64,000 nucleotides of DNA from contig NC_088312.1 of the NCBI RefSeq assembly GCF_910592395.1, positions 22,079,292 to 22,143,291 on the forward strand. The letters are read 5' to 3'. The stretch comes from Lineus longissimus. Lineage: Eukaryota > Nemertea > Pilidiophora > Heteronemertea > Lineidae. The notes beneath the pieces are model-generated. The model was not told where the DNA came from. It worked only from the letters and a program-made list of their open reading frames with translations, and did not search any database. Positions 26,701-37,649 of the stretch are shown here, piece after piece (position 1 is the first letter of the stretch; every line of letters starts with the position of its first letter). A program made the position numbers and the translations under genes.

Positions 26701-29700
26701 CCAACTCCGAACCGAATATCACCACCCCAGGTTGTACCTCAGCAGCAGATTCAGGCTCAGATGCTTTCTGGCTTCATGAATCAGCCACCACCAAGAGGTA
26801 AGGACCAATCTATATTGTGTGATGCCTCCAGGTCTGTAGATAGTCCTTCTTAATCAAATATGTTGCTCAGAGTCAGATTTCTCAATTCAATGCTGAAGAA
26901 TGTGAACATTTTGAAAAAATTTTGAGAAAACAACAGATGTGAATGTTTATCATTACATATTCTTGTTAGAAATGAGTCTTGCTTGCCAATCTCAAATGAA
27001 CATGTTAAATGCACCGAAACCATGTGGATAATAAGTGGTGTCTGGGCTTATACATGTATATTAAAAACCTTCAGGAGAACAAAGTAGAGGATTTCATTAA
27101 AACGTTTCTTCATTGAAAAACTAATTGAGTACAGTATAGAAATTGAGTAACATAGACATTGTGCATGCGTGTGCATTCATCATACTCTCTGAAACATAGC
27201 CTGTAAATAATACCCAACTCTCTCTTAACCATTGTTGCACTGCTAGTGCCCTTTAGAAGCTTATATCTTCTATAAACTAGCATAGAACTTTGCATGTAAC
27301 TTCATTGTCCAACTCCTGTCTAGTTGCATCGAAAATCCATGACGCTCATTTCGCTAAATAACATTGTGACATCGCACTACAGTGCTGAAGGAGTGACTGC
27401 ATGCGCTCTCTATTGGTGTGTGACCCCCTTCCCTAATGGATAATTATAACTTGTCAAGGACTGAATCCAGTTCAGTGAAACCGTGCAGTGTGCCATGGAC
27501 ATCAGAAGTCGCCACGCTTTTGAAAATTGAGAGGCAAAGGACTACAGGAGATGGACATTGGTGTTGACGCATGTGTGACTGTGTTGATATAAAATCTAAA
27601 ATCTATTCTTCTTTCTACAAAACATGAGGGAATGCATCCATTCCTGTGCATGTGTATATGACGTGGCCGTGAGTTTTGACCTATCTAATTGTGCAATATA
27701 GGAGTTCGAAGTGAGTCGCCCTTCCACCCAGGAGGCATGCCCATGCGACGCACCCCCTCGCCAACGATGTCCGGACCACTGCCTGTTGATAACCGTGGCA
27801 TGCCACTCAACCTCTCCCCGGCCATGATTGCTAAACTTTATCCACATTTGCTCAGAACTCCTGTTGGTACGGTATTAATCTAATTACTAACGTTAGTTGT
27901 TCATTGTACCGATCTTTGCTTGGTATACAGTAAAACCTCCCCCATCAAACTCTTCAAATAAGAGGGAACCCGAACTAGTCTGATTATGTAAAAAAACCAA
28001 AGTGGCTATTCTTACGACTAGTCGTAACTTAGGATTTATGCGATTTCAGAGATTAAACTGAGGATCTAGGGAGATAAGACTAGTGTAAAGTAAGGGTTAG
28101 GGTTAGGGTTGGTGCTAGGAGTAAGTGTTAGGGTCAGGGTGAGCGTCAGGGTTAGGATTAAGGCCCAAAAAGATGAAAATGATCGTCGTAAGAATAACCA
28201 GTAGTTTGTATGTAAAATGCATTAGGGATCGTCGTAAGAATAGCCGCGGCCTAAAAAAATTACGTCAGTAATCTTAAAAGAGTGGCCAGTCCTATTGTAT
28301 GGAGGTTCAACTGTGTTTCAAACGTATTCCCTTTTATAATACTAGAGAATCATAGATCATAGATCATAGATCATAGATCATAGATCGAGAAAGAGGATGT
28401 ATTTTGAGGACGGATATTGCATTACCTGTTGTCAGAAATGCAATGAAACAGTGCATCTTGCACCTGGTATGCCTGAAACAATAATGTAGGACAATCAACT
28501 TTGCCTGATGACGCCAACCAGAAATTAGAATCACTTTGTTCTCGGATCAAAATGTGAACCTTTCTATTTCTGTATCATCCATAGCCTTGTTTTGTTTTTG
28601 CCATTTGATGTGTCAACAAACTTGTGAAAGAAGACAGTTATTTTGGAAGACAATTGTGACAAGGCAAATTAACTTTATCCTTTAAAGATTTCTTGAAGTA
28701 CTTTTCAAAGTGAGAAGTTGTGTGGTTGAGTACTACGTACAATGTTTTGTCATCATCATCATCATCATCATCATTTTGCCTTCAGTAATTTGCTGTGCAC
28801 AGTTTGTTGTTTAATATGATTAAAGCAGAATTCCAAATAAAAATGTTTCCATCTTGACAATAAATTTCTATTCTGACATCAATCAATTTTGCAGGTCAGA
28901 TGCGAGGTGGCATGCAGATGAATGCTCCCGCCTCTGCCAGGCCAGGAAGAATCTCGCCGCCCAATCACATGAACAACTCATTCATGACCAATACCCCTCA
29001 AGGACCTCCCAGGTACAGTTATTGTGTCGTGTTCAGTTGATCTGAATTTTGTGAGCTCAGGCAGACAATAACTTGGCATAATTTGGCTCTGTATTCATCA
29101 GTTTCTCAACTTAGTTTATGCAATTTCCTGAAGTTGATGGTCTGATTTCTGTTAGATTTTCAACCAAACTATTTCACATGCAAGTTATTTTAAAATCATG
29201 TGTTACACGTGGTACAAATGGATCTGATAATATGAAACTAATTGTCTGTTTATTCATCTCTAAGGATGCCCCAGAGGATGCCGTTCACCGATCCGACGCA
29301 CATGAGGCAGCAGAATCGTGAGCGATGGCAAGACGAACAACACGATAGGTCCTATTATAATAATCAGTACGTTTTACTCATATAATCGAAATTGGTTCCC
29401 GTCAGACGATCTGCTTTTAAAATGAAAGTAATTCAGATATGTGACTCGCTCTACCAAAACTAGGCACTTGTCGCATCTGAACTTGACAGGTTGATACGGA
29501 CTTGTTGTTCATTTCCCTATTGTAGACCTTTTGTGAAATCTATTACAAACTGATTTGGTTACATTTCACAAAAGGTCTACAATAGGGAAATGAACAACAA
29601 GTCCGTATCAACTTGTCAAGTTCAGATGCGACAAGCGCCTAGTTTTGGTAGAGCGGGTCACATATGAAGAATTGAAATGACATTTTGTGGCAAACACACA

Positions 29701-32700
29701 AATTTATTTGTTTTATGACAGATTGATATTGTTCTGTTCTTTTTATTTAGAAATCGAGGTGGTGGTTACCAACGAGGTTACCGAGGAGAAGGTGACTACC
29801 GTGGCAACCAGGGTTACCGAGGCCGTGGTGGTTACCATAACAACAGCTACCATCAGCATTACGACAATGAACCGAGGGAACCTGAGGATGAATATGCCAA
29901 CTTGATGACGCAACGTGAGAAAGATTGGATCATCAAGATTCAGATGATGCAGTTGACGACTGATAATCCTTACGTTGATGACTATTATTATACAGTAAGT
30001 GAAAAACATTAGTCAAATCATATTCATTGACTGATTTCTTTGCTGAAATGTCTCCCAGGCAGTTACATAACTTTAGAATGTGAGCACCAACTCCTTCAAA
30101 TGTTTTGGCTGCAGAACAGGGAATGTTGCTCATAATTCTTCTGGTCGTGACATCAATTTTTAGCGAGTTTAATGTCAATTTGACACATACTGTATTGAAA
30201 ACTAGCGCCACCATTTGGGATGCCAATACTCTAGTGCTTTTAACGTGTTTAGCTAAGGAACAGATTATAGTTAACATCATGCACATAATGACTTGAATAC
30301 CAACAGATCTGATTTTTCTCTCCAGCAATATAAGATCAAACTAATGGCGTTAGAGCGACGGAGACAGCGCGGTGGACAGGGTGGCGATGACAAGGAACCC
30401 AAGTTACTCCTACCACAGTTTGCCAAGGTTGAAACTAGTGCTTATAGCCCTGGTGAGTCTCAGTCCTGCAGAAATCTTTTAAACAGCCTTACAAATCATG
30501 TTGAACTGTTCATGTCACAGTCTCTCTCTTCCTGTGGTCTGAATAGTATAGGTGTAGTTCTTGCATTAACCTAACCTTGTATGTCACCACTGTTTCTTTT
30601 ATTTCAGCTCAGTTTGAAGGGTCACTTGGCAAACTAACAGCCTCAAGTGTTCATAATCCACGGCAGATTATTGATGCAAAGATTAGGGCGGGTGATGTTG
30701 AGATGAAAGGCGGGAAATATAGACAACTACTGTTATATATAGAACAGGTAAGGTCAGTCTGCAAACCCCTCACCTGCTATCAATTGTGACCTCAAGTTGA
30801 GTTGTCAGATTGGGCCAACATACATCTTTCATTCTTGAAAATGATGTATCATATTCAATGAACTCTTTCACTTCAAGTTGTCATTTGTCTGTTTTATTTT
30901 CAGATTTATAATGTATTACTTCAAGTAGATGATTTAGAAAAACAGGTGCTTGCTCTGCCGCCAAACGAAAGGTAACAGTTACTCTCCATAAACCCAGCTC
31001 CGCCTGTAGTGCATTCAACTATTGCGGCAGCCAACCCCAAGCTTGTTCTGTAAGGAGGAGGGTATAGCTTTTGGCCCGCATCCCACTTTTTAAGAAAGAA
31101 TTGACTGAAGAAATATTGACAATTTATCCCCAAAATTACTTGGTCGTTCAAGTTTGGATCAACTGAACTTTATTACAAAGCACTTGAATTCCTTCAAGTC
31201 TGCTCATGATGTAGCATGATACCTTTCATTGCTGTCTTATCTCCTGCTTCTTGCGTACAGGGGATATTCCTGGCTGACATGTTACGACTTCTTGTGCAAG
31301 CCATTGGTTGCAGCTTCCTTCTCTTCATGTCAGTTTTCAATCTTTGCAGGGAAGCTTTATACACCGAGAGGCGTACGAAAATCAATCAGATGTTTGCCAA
31401 GTTGCACTGTGATTCTAACGCCCCTGAACAGTTTGTGATGTATATGTCGATTAGAAAGGGAAAGAAGTTAGTCAATAGGATGATGCCATTATTGAACAAG
31501 GTCAGTGAATTTGTGGCAAATCATCATCATTATCCTCGTGTCTCATACATTTGCTGACTATTGGGCTAGGTCAAACCTACAGCGTCATTCTATGTGGGAC
31601 TGTGATCTTTTTCTAGTAGTTCAAGATGTCATCCATAAGAATCCTCTTCAGTTGACTACCGCATGTGTTGACTTCGACAGAGCCTTCTTTGTCATATTGT
31701 TCAACGACAACATCGAATTCTTAGGTCAAGTTTGCAGTGTTTTCCTTTTGATCAAATATCATGTTAGTTTTTCTCTTTGCTTTACCACAGGATCAACTTG
31801 TGTCCATTGTTTTGGCGACACTGAAAAATCTACCAATCCTTATCAAGAAGGATGTACTAGATGAGGTAAGCCGTTATTCGGGACTGTCACGACACATCCT
31901 TATTTTAAATGTCTTGCTTGATCGTGGTTTCTTTTCCAATTGAAATTATTAACATCAACACAACAATCTCTTGTCTTAAAGTACGTATCTGAAATACATG
32001 TACAGATGGTTAAGACTACATGCGGGGTTAAAGATGATACCATGCAATGGGAAATATATTTATACTCTTATACATGTTATACGTGAAGATCGTATACTTG
32101 GCTGAGAATGTAATCGGTGCGCAAAGTTTGGCACCAACACAGAGTAAAAAATTACGAGAAAGTACTTTACTTCCAACAATTTTGTTTGATCAATTTCCTT
32201 TCTCTTCGACTCTTGCAGGTATTGCCAGATCTATACAACCATGTCAGTCAAGTGATAAAGAATGCCGTAATGCAAGACTTGGTGATGTTTGGCCTGGCAA
32301 TGCAGAATGCTGCTGTCCCTACAAGTCAAACTAACCCCCTCATGTCTGCGCTCCAAAACAGGGTAAGCTTTTCTCGTCCATATCCTTGGCAGTGAGTGAT
32401 GATGGATCAATGGTTTCCATCTCAAAATGGATTTCTATGGACCCAAGTCTCATACTAATATTTGCTTGCAGTTTTTGGGGGCGATTTGGTACTCGCCAAA
32501 ACATTTTTGCCTAGTTGCAGATGTTAGCCTAAAGTTATGCACACTAGATGATTTGATTATCTTTCGCCTCCACTTACCTCGCTATGTCTTGCATTTCAGT
32601 TTGGTGTGAGTGCTGTGTGTTGTATGATGAGTCGAGCCGAGACAATCTATGTTGAGTCACCAATGGATGTGGATAACAGCCAGCAGGACCAATGGTACGT

Positions 32701-33663
32701 AGTGCTGACATAATTATAGACCCCACATACAACACATGTGGGGTCTATATTGAGATTACTAGGAGAAGGTACTAGGCTTCTCCATTCTTCCCAGGTTATA
32801 TTATGGAGGTAGTCCAGCAAAACTTCAACTGAAAAACTGTCACCCCTGTCCCATCAAACTAAACTCGATCTAGTGCACCTGGCAAAGATTTTTTCGAAAT
32901 TCGGATAATTTTGATGACTTTGAAGCGTTTTTATGTGCCGATTTTCTGATTTGCTTTCAAATCTCCGTCACGATTCTGTCAATCACACGTACATTAGCAT
33001 AAGCTCCGCCCCGTAATGGTGACGTCATATCCTCATGCATCATGGCGGCGGTATCTCTTTGCCGAAGTGGCGAGCTGTCGAGTATTTTGAGCAAAGAACG
33101 ACGGTTGACATGGTTGAATGAAGGAATAAAATAAAGGAATAGCCTTAAATGCTTATCGATGATCCACCCTGCCCATCTGAAAAGGTTAGGGTGCTGTTTA
33201 AATGTTACTGAGCGTGTGATTTTGAGAAAGCGAGAGCGTGTTTGTCTGGAAATAGATCATCCGCGAAACGGAAAAGACTTCACTCCTCCATACGTGTACT
33301 GTGTGGGCCCGTGGGGGCTATCAAATTTGCTGACAAGCAAATTTCAAATTTCTACTTTCAATGTGCCATTTTGAAATTACAAAAGTAAATTTAAACTAAG
33401 TCACAAGGACTATCTGTACAAAAATCTTACTTTGTTGGTTCCTTTAAGTTTGTTTATACATGTAGTTAATGTCCAAATTATTTTGCAGGTCAGACTTCGT
33501 CATCATGATTGGAGAAACCCTGTCGATAGCTAACGAGAGGACACTAACTCTACCAAAACCTTTAGAAAGGTTTCACAACCTTATCGCTCATTTTGAACGG
33601 GTGTTGAGTAGAAACGTATTATCAGGACTAGAAGACCGCCTGCGTGCTTGGACTCAAGGATGA
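20739..33663 (+). CDS. PATL1: PAT1 homolog (PATL1), mRNA decapping / P-body scaffold
   Basis: Cytoplasmic scaffold linking deadenylated mRNA and the Lsm1-7 complex to decapping. Exons: 20739-20777, 21736-21850, 22152-22264, 22606-22728, 24530-24598, 25845-25928, 26091-26387, 26686-26797, 27702-27866, 28895-29012, 29265-29366, 29751-29994, 30326-30452, 30608-30747, 30904-30971, 31350-31500, 31791-31865, 32219-32362, 32600-32694, 33489-33663. Phases join to 851 aa (human 770). The start [12 protein letters not shown] precedes an acidic segment ([15 protein letters not shown]). A proline-rich middle carries PIGTPP twice (human PATL1 has it once). An RG/YRG-rich tract (about 446-480) likely binds RNA. 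The Pat1 core follows: [22 protein letters not shown]-like [24 protein letters not shown], then the helical C-terminal domain with [13 protein letters not shown] and LPILIKKD. Stop TGA at 33661. A possible 12-nt micro-exon (23341-23352) would add four residues. Confidence 0.95.
22373..22510. repeat. Diverged fragment of the 178-bp CAGTAGAACCTC MITE family
   Basis: gtggaacctctctatcaaag and the later gaggacactcttgggacttt recall the internal sequence of the MITEs at 51396 and 54225 (cagtagaacctctcttagcg, ctctctattaaggacacta). The match is partial and the right end is weak, so this is probably an old copy in a PATL1 intron. Confidence 0.4.
22776..22828. repeat. AT-rich hairpin
   Basis: acgatgtctttattttattt is answered downstream by aaaataaagacatcgt, forming a hairpin of about 16 perfectly paired bases with an A/T-rich loop in a PATL1 intron. 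Probably a short foldback element. Confidence 0.7.
23114..23204. mobile_element. 91-bp foldback MITE
   Basis: A 34-bp left arm starting tgggtgatatgaatggagac is the reverse complement of the right arm ending tttattcatatcaccca, with only two mismatches and a 23-bp loop (ttttgtacagaaaggc within it). A related degraded copy is at 14254-14354. No coding capacity. Confidence 0.8.
23341..23352 (+). other. Possible 12-nt PATL1 micro-exon
   Basis: cctatttttgat is preceded by a good acceptor (ttttcacag) and followed by a good donor (gtaagt). It would add PIFD in phase 0 between PIPK and RKQNLDELF. Splicing directly from 22728 to 24530 also keeps the frame, so the micro-exon is optional and unproven. 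Confidence 0.35.
25499..25757. mobile_element. 259-bp MITE with 41-bp terminal inverted repeats (ATATGTGACC family)
   Basis: The left end (atatgtgaccccgcacatca, continuing to gtcgcatt) and the right end (aatgcgacttaatccctggt through gtcacatat) are reverse complements over 41 bp with a single mismatch. The interior has no reading frame. It shares the ATATGTGAC outer end with the hairpin at 29437-29665, so both probably belong to one superfamily. Confidence 0.85.
28004..28245. mobile_element. Nested 242-bp element with perfect 15-bp inverted ends
   Basis: ggctattcttacgac at 28004-28018 is exactly inverted as gtcgtaagaatagcc at 28231-28245. A third, internal copy (gtcgtaagaataacc) occurs at about 28184. 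The interior contains a TTAGGG-like array. No coding capacity. Confidence 0.7.
28091..28166 (+). repeat. Degenerate TTAGGG (telomere-like) array
   Basis: aagggttagggttagggtt followed by degenerate units (tgttagggtcagggtgagcg, cagggttaggatta). Three units are perfect and the rest are diverged. It is interstitial and lies inside the nested element. Confidence 0.8.
28349..28386 (+). repeat. (atcatag)n microsatellite
   Basis: About five uninterrupted 7-bp units of atcatag in a PATL1 intron. Confidence 0.9.
28750..28774 (+). repeat. (atc)n microsatellite
   Basis: Eight uninterrupted tcatca-type trinucleotide units in the same PATL1 intron. Confidence 0.9.
29437..29665. mobile_element. Near-perfect 103-bp-arm hairpin (ATATGTGACC-family foldback element)
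   Basis: Arms 29437-29539 and 29563-29665 are reverse complements over 103 bp with only three mismatches, around a 23-bp loop. The outer end reads atatgtgactcgctctacca. The shared ATATGTGAC end links it to the MITE at 25499-25757. It lies in the PATL1 intron between 29366 and 29751, so the pre-mRNA would form a very long stem. Confidence 0.9.
32715..32749. repeat. Short palindrome with donor-proximal position
   Basis: tatagaccccacat and atgtggggtctata flank a loop of about 8 bp, starting 20 bp downstream of the PATL1 exon ending 32694. Likely a tiny foldback element or the end of a larger one. Confidence 0.6.
32990..33380 (+). other. Promoter-like or transposon-end segment in last PATL1 intron
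   Basis: The stretch holds a perfect CRE palindrome (tgacgtca near 33021), a YY1-like catcatggcggcgg and a moderately GC-rich leader, followed by a 71-codon open frame starting at 33159 with no recognised homology. It could be the 5' end of a DNA transposon or an internal promoter. Neither is shown. Confidence 0.3.
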
Positions 33664-34154
33664 ATGAGAATAGTGATTTTGTGCACTGGGCCTTCAGGAC
33701 AGATATTAGCCACCGGCAAAAACAGATGCTTTATTTCGGGGCACTGCTCAGAAATATGCTCTACGGGCAAGAGGATCACCAGTAGGCTGTGTGAAAGATC
33801 TGACTTTAATAGAACACATGTACATTTGTACTGGTGTGAAAGTGGGAGAAATGTATGAAGCGTTCTGATGTTAATTGGGTGTCAGCTTACTGTAAACCTG
33901 AGGGTGAGGACAAAAACAACACTGCAATGGAAACGAAATGTTAACTGTAACTTCATTCACATGTTATTAGTTTACTGCAGCACTGCTTTTGAACTTCTGA
34001 GGTTTGGTTTGTCATTTGGGTCCGTATTTTGTGGTAGGAGCTGGTACTTGTTAGGAAATAATAGTGATGTTACAATAAGTTAATCGGCCTTCCAGCCGGC
34101 CTTGTAGTTCATGGATAACCATTCACATACAGTGCCAGTTTCTTGTGTTCTTGT

Positions 34155-34160
34155 AATAAA
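34155..34160 (+). terminator. Candidate PATL1 polyadenylation signal
   Basis: AATAAA about 490 bp downstream of the PATL1 stop codon, the first canonical hexamer seen on the sense strand after the gene, followed by T-rich sequence. Confidence 0.5.
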
Positions 34161-34589
34161 TAAGTAGAAAAGTATTGTTTGATTTATTTTCAAACTTGCA
34201 ATTTTCGTTTGGTGGAACACGGATATTGGTCACGTTCAGTGCTCAGATGATATGTTGTTTATTTTCCTATTTGAAGATGTCTGATTGTGGTGTGCAGTAA
34301 ACATGGAGTTTTTCGAAGTGATACTTCCTTTGTTTTTCGTACCTGGAACCTCATTCTGTAGAAAGTACAGAATCCTAATTTTGCTTTGTTCTTTTTTTCA
34401 TGGACACATTATAATTAGAGACATCTTTGGTATTGGGCAATTGACAAGTTTATAAAAAATAACGAAATGAAACAATTGAATGTCTGAATAGTTTCTTCTC
34501 TAACATAAACTGTCTGTTATAAATAACGGTGGAGATGATTTTGTCGGATGTTATTTTTGGAGATAAAATCATGTACATTGGTGTTGACC

Positions 34590-34991
34590 TTAGGCCATGG
34601 GAATTATTAATCCTGTTTACCGTCCACCTCCCGCATGGGTCCTGAACGAACATGAAATATTTTCATTATTTTTTTAAAAATCTATTTATTTTATTGTTGA
34701 CATCATTTTTTTATTTAAATAATCTTTCCAGTGGTTCATCTTTACCTTAAATGATTGAAAAACACAATAAAAACTTGGCAGGGTAGGCTCTTCATCATAA
34801 TAATGACATTTTTTCAATGCCTCATGTTGATGACCGACCTGATTTCCATTTACTGGAACTTGCTGAATCGCGTGTTTTGACCAGTAAATCAGACTGTAAA
34901 CCGATAATGAATAATGAAAAATGAAAAAAAGCCTCATCATCTTTTTAAATCTCTCGGACGGTAAACAGGATTAATCATTCCCATGGCCTTA
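34590..34991. mobile_element. About 400-bp foldback DNA element
   Basis: Left end aggccatgggaattattaat through gtttaccgtcc is the inverted counterpart of the right end ggacggtaaacaggattaat through cccatggcctt, about 34 bp with one or two mismatches. The interior has no transposase. The internal sequence recurs at 35409-36212. Confidence 0.75.
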
Positions 34992-35408
34992 TCAGATATC
35001 AGATACTCTTTGTCATGCTCGTTTTCTAAAATCGCGATAAATTGTAATATATGTCGAGTAAGATTTGCAGCAGCAGGTTGCTGTCTTAAATCATGTAATA
35101 AAACTTTTCTATTAAAAAAAATGTTTCATCATTAAAAATTGTTTGTTCTTTATTTGGTTAATGAATCGAGTTGAGACGTTCAGGTATCGACTGTGGACCA
35201 ATCACCATGTTGCGCATAATAGCTTGCAGTTTTTATCTCAAAGGCCGAAGTTCTAAAGGTTTCACGTTGTCATCTTTTACTTGTCACAAGTTAACTGCCT
35301 TTGGTTTGAAGACATGACGTGAGCGTGACTTGTATGTAGCCCTCTCTTCGTAAGTGGATTGTTAGTTGTTCATGGCGCACATGAAAAGTGAACAGACACA
35401 ATTAAAAC

Positions 35409-36212
35409 AATCTTTCCAGTGGTTCATCTTTACCTAAACTGATTGAAAAACACAATAAAAACGACCAACGCGCCGCGTAGCGGCAAAATAGCTATAGCCT
35501 ACGTCACAGAGTCTCTGCAATGGTCATTTTTATCACAGTAGTCATACGCAGCCAGACCTTCACTTATCAGTCTGGCGCAAGCCAGGCGTTCATTGTACTA
35601 GACCTAGACGTTTTCCACCACAATGTATCTGGGCCGAAAAAACACTGCGCAAGATTACCTCGCGCTGGAGCGAAGAATAGATTATGCTAATGAGCATACT
35701 TCCACATTGAGTTTTACCAGTATGGTGCATATCGCGCGAAGCTACTTAGCCTGATACCATTGGGCCCCGCGTAGTTGCGCTGAGGCGGCCGCTGTAATCA
35801 AGGGAGTGGTTGAGTCATGTTATAACGGACCTACCCAAAATTGCTTACATTTTCGCATTGCTACAATGAAAGACCTAATACTGAAACCACATGTCTGTTG
35901 ACTGTGCTTTGAGAGAGACTAGCATCATGCTTAGTCTCTCTTAAAGCACTATACCCCCTCACACTCAGAAACCACAAACACCCACCCCTTCCTGCTACCT
36001 TAATACTTCTGGATAGGGTAGGGTCTTTACCATGATAATGACAATGTTGATGACTGACCCGATTTCCATTTACAGGGACTTGCCGAGTCACGTGTTTTGA
36101 CCAGTAAATCGGGCTGTAAACCGATAATGAATAATGAAAATGAAAAAAGGCCTCATCATCTTTTTTAAAAATCTCTTGGACGGTAAATCGGATTAATGAT
36201 TCACATGGCCCA
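35409..36212. mobile_element. Second copy of the 34590 element, left-truncated and interrupted
   Basis: 35409-35460 (aatctttccagtggttcatc onward) and 36010-36212 (gggtagggtctttaccatga through acatggcc) match consecutive parts of the element at 34590-34991. About 550 bp of unrelated, more GC-rich sequence (35461-36009) separates them, most simply a later insertion. A smaller hairpin (agtgctttgagagagacta-type, 35903-35949) lies inside the insertion. Confidence 0.65.
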
Positions 36213-36414
36213 AGGGCACTCAGACTTGGGCCTCTATCCTTCGACGGTATTGGCCTGGTGACATTATATGTTCATTATGTTTCAAAACATGAACGGTTGA
36301 GGATTGCTCCGAATTCTTTGCTATCAAGCTCGTTTATTGGTCTACTTTGAGATGGATTACCAGGTGTTGATCGTGCTGCCCTTGACTCTGGGTGTAACAG
36401 CATTTGTTATCTCG

Positions 36415-36537
36415 CCTGGTCTGGATGTGACAGTATCTGCAATCTCATCAGGTCTGGTTGTGACAGCATATGCTGTATTATCAGGTCTGGTTGTGACAGC
36501 ATATGCTGTATTATCAGGTCTGGTTGTGGCAGCATGT
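36415..36537. repeat. 33-bp minisatellite
   Basis: Units of tcaggtctggttgtgacagc plus atatgctgtatta repeat at 36448, 36481 and 36514 (partial), with an older diverged unit upstream. The period is a multiple of three, so the minus strand reads as an 11-residue repeat of the form TTRPDNTAYAV. Confidence 0.85.
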
Positions 36538-36603
36538 TGATATGGTTGTTGCAGTAGGCTATCTAGTGTCTCTTCAAGTCTGGTGTTCTGATTTGCCTCC
36601 AAG

Positions 36604-37446
36604 GTCACCTAAATCCCACACCCAAATTGTCCCTTCAAATCACGTGCACTGAGCTTTCTAAATACGATCGCGATAGCCTGTGCAGGTGCACTTCCAACTT
36701 TAACTCGATTCCAAGAGAATCGACTTGAATCTCAATTCAAATCTGCCAATGCTGACATCATTGGCGCCAAAAACTATTTCTTTTGACCCTGTTGACCTCG
36801 CTTCTAAAAATATTTTAAAGAAAGCCATTCAAACATTGAAATCAACTGCGAACGTGTTCTATTATATCACCGAGCTATATAAATACGATATATTGAGAAA
36901 AACCTGTAGAAATATTGAATTATACGATTATCTGGAACCCAATTACTCTTCCGTCAGCGTGTCCTAGTCACAATCATGGCGCGTAGCCTGAAGGCCAGTG
37001 AGGGCTCGCCTCCAGAATGCAGAAAATCTCCGGTCTAACAGTAAAGCCCTGGTGGCTCAGCGGTTAGAGCGTTGCACTCTTGATTCGGTCGGTGGTCACG
37101 AGTTCGAACCCCGGCGAATCTATTTTTTTCGTTTTTTAAAAAGGTTTCTTTCCATTTTTCATCCATGAGCGTTTATCAGGCGCGGATTCGAATTAGATTC
37201 GAACCCTGGCGAATCTATATTTTCGTTTTTTTAAAAAAAGGTTTCTTTCCATTTTTCATCCATTGTTTATCACTAGGCGCGGATCCAAGGGTGTGCACTA
37301 GATGCACGCCCCCTAATTGATATAGAATCTTTGAAATTGACCATTACCTTTTGAAACACTCCTGTCCAGGAATTTTGATGAGAAATGCAGAGCACGCTCC
37401 CACTTCTTCCAGTTCCTAGATTTGCCGGCCCTCTTATACCACCACC
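36604..37446. repeat. Copy A of duplicated tRNA-headed element
   Basis: Starts ggtcacctaaatcccacacc and ends near gccggccctcttataccacc. It aligns in the same orientation with 37650-38372. It contains a tRNA-like segment at 37046-37122 and an internal tandem duplication of about 100 bp (the cgaaccctggcgaatctat part recurs at about 37195). Its minus strand carries ARSTGSKEIVFGANDVS, also present in copy B. Confidence 0.75.
37046..37122 (+). repeat. tRNA-like SINE head in copy A
   Basis: ggtggctcagcggttagagc gives an A box and a paired D arm; gagttcgaacccc gives a B box. The T stem and acceptor stem do not pair, so this is a tRNA-derived element rather than a functional tRNA gene. Confidence 0.6.
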
Positions 37447-37649
37447 TTATACCATTATGAATATTATCACGAAGAAAACCCCTTCACCCTAACTTTTCAA
37501 GCTGAACTATACACTGATTCAGGTGGTCGAGCACTCCAGAGAATGGTTTGACGTGTCGGCGCTAAATTCATTATCAGTGATGAGCATTTAGTTTGTAACT
37601 ACAGTGATGAGCTGCAGGCGGATAGATTCAAATTACATATCATCTTCCT

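Larger units (their letters stand above)
27928..28313. mobile_element. Degraded pogo/Tigger-like MITE carrying a nested element
   Basis: The left end cagtaaaacctccc, preceded by TA, and right end ggaggttcaactg form an imperfect inverted repeat resembling the CAGT(A/G)GAACC ends of the elements at 10217, 51396 and 54225. A second element (28004-28245) lies inside. Confidence 0.5.

Noticed and set aside
29743-30009. Minus-strand frame of 88 codons
   Set aside because: Antisense of the PATL1 RG-rich exon; its V/T-rich composition comes from glycine/arginine codons read backwards.
37046-37122. Functional tRNA gene
   Set aside because: A and B boxes and a D arm are present, but the T stem and acceptor stem do not pair and a degenerate copy lies 1 kb away in a repeated context, so it is a tRNA-derived repeat.
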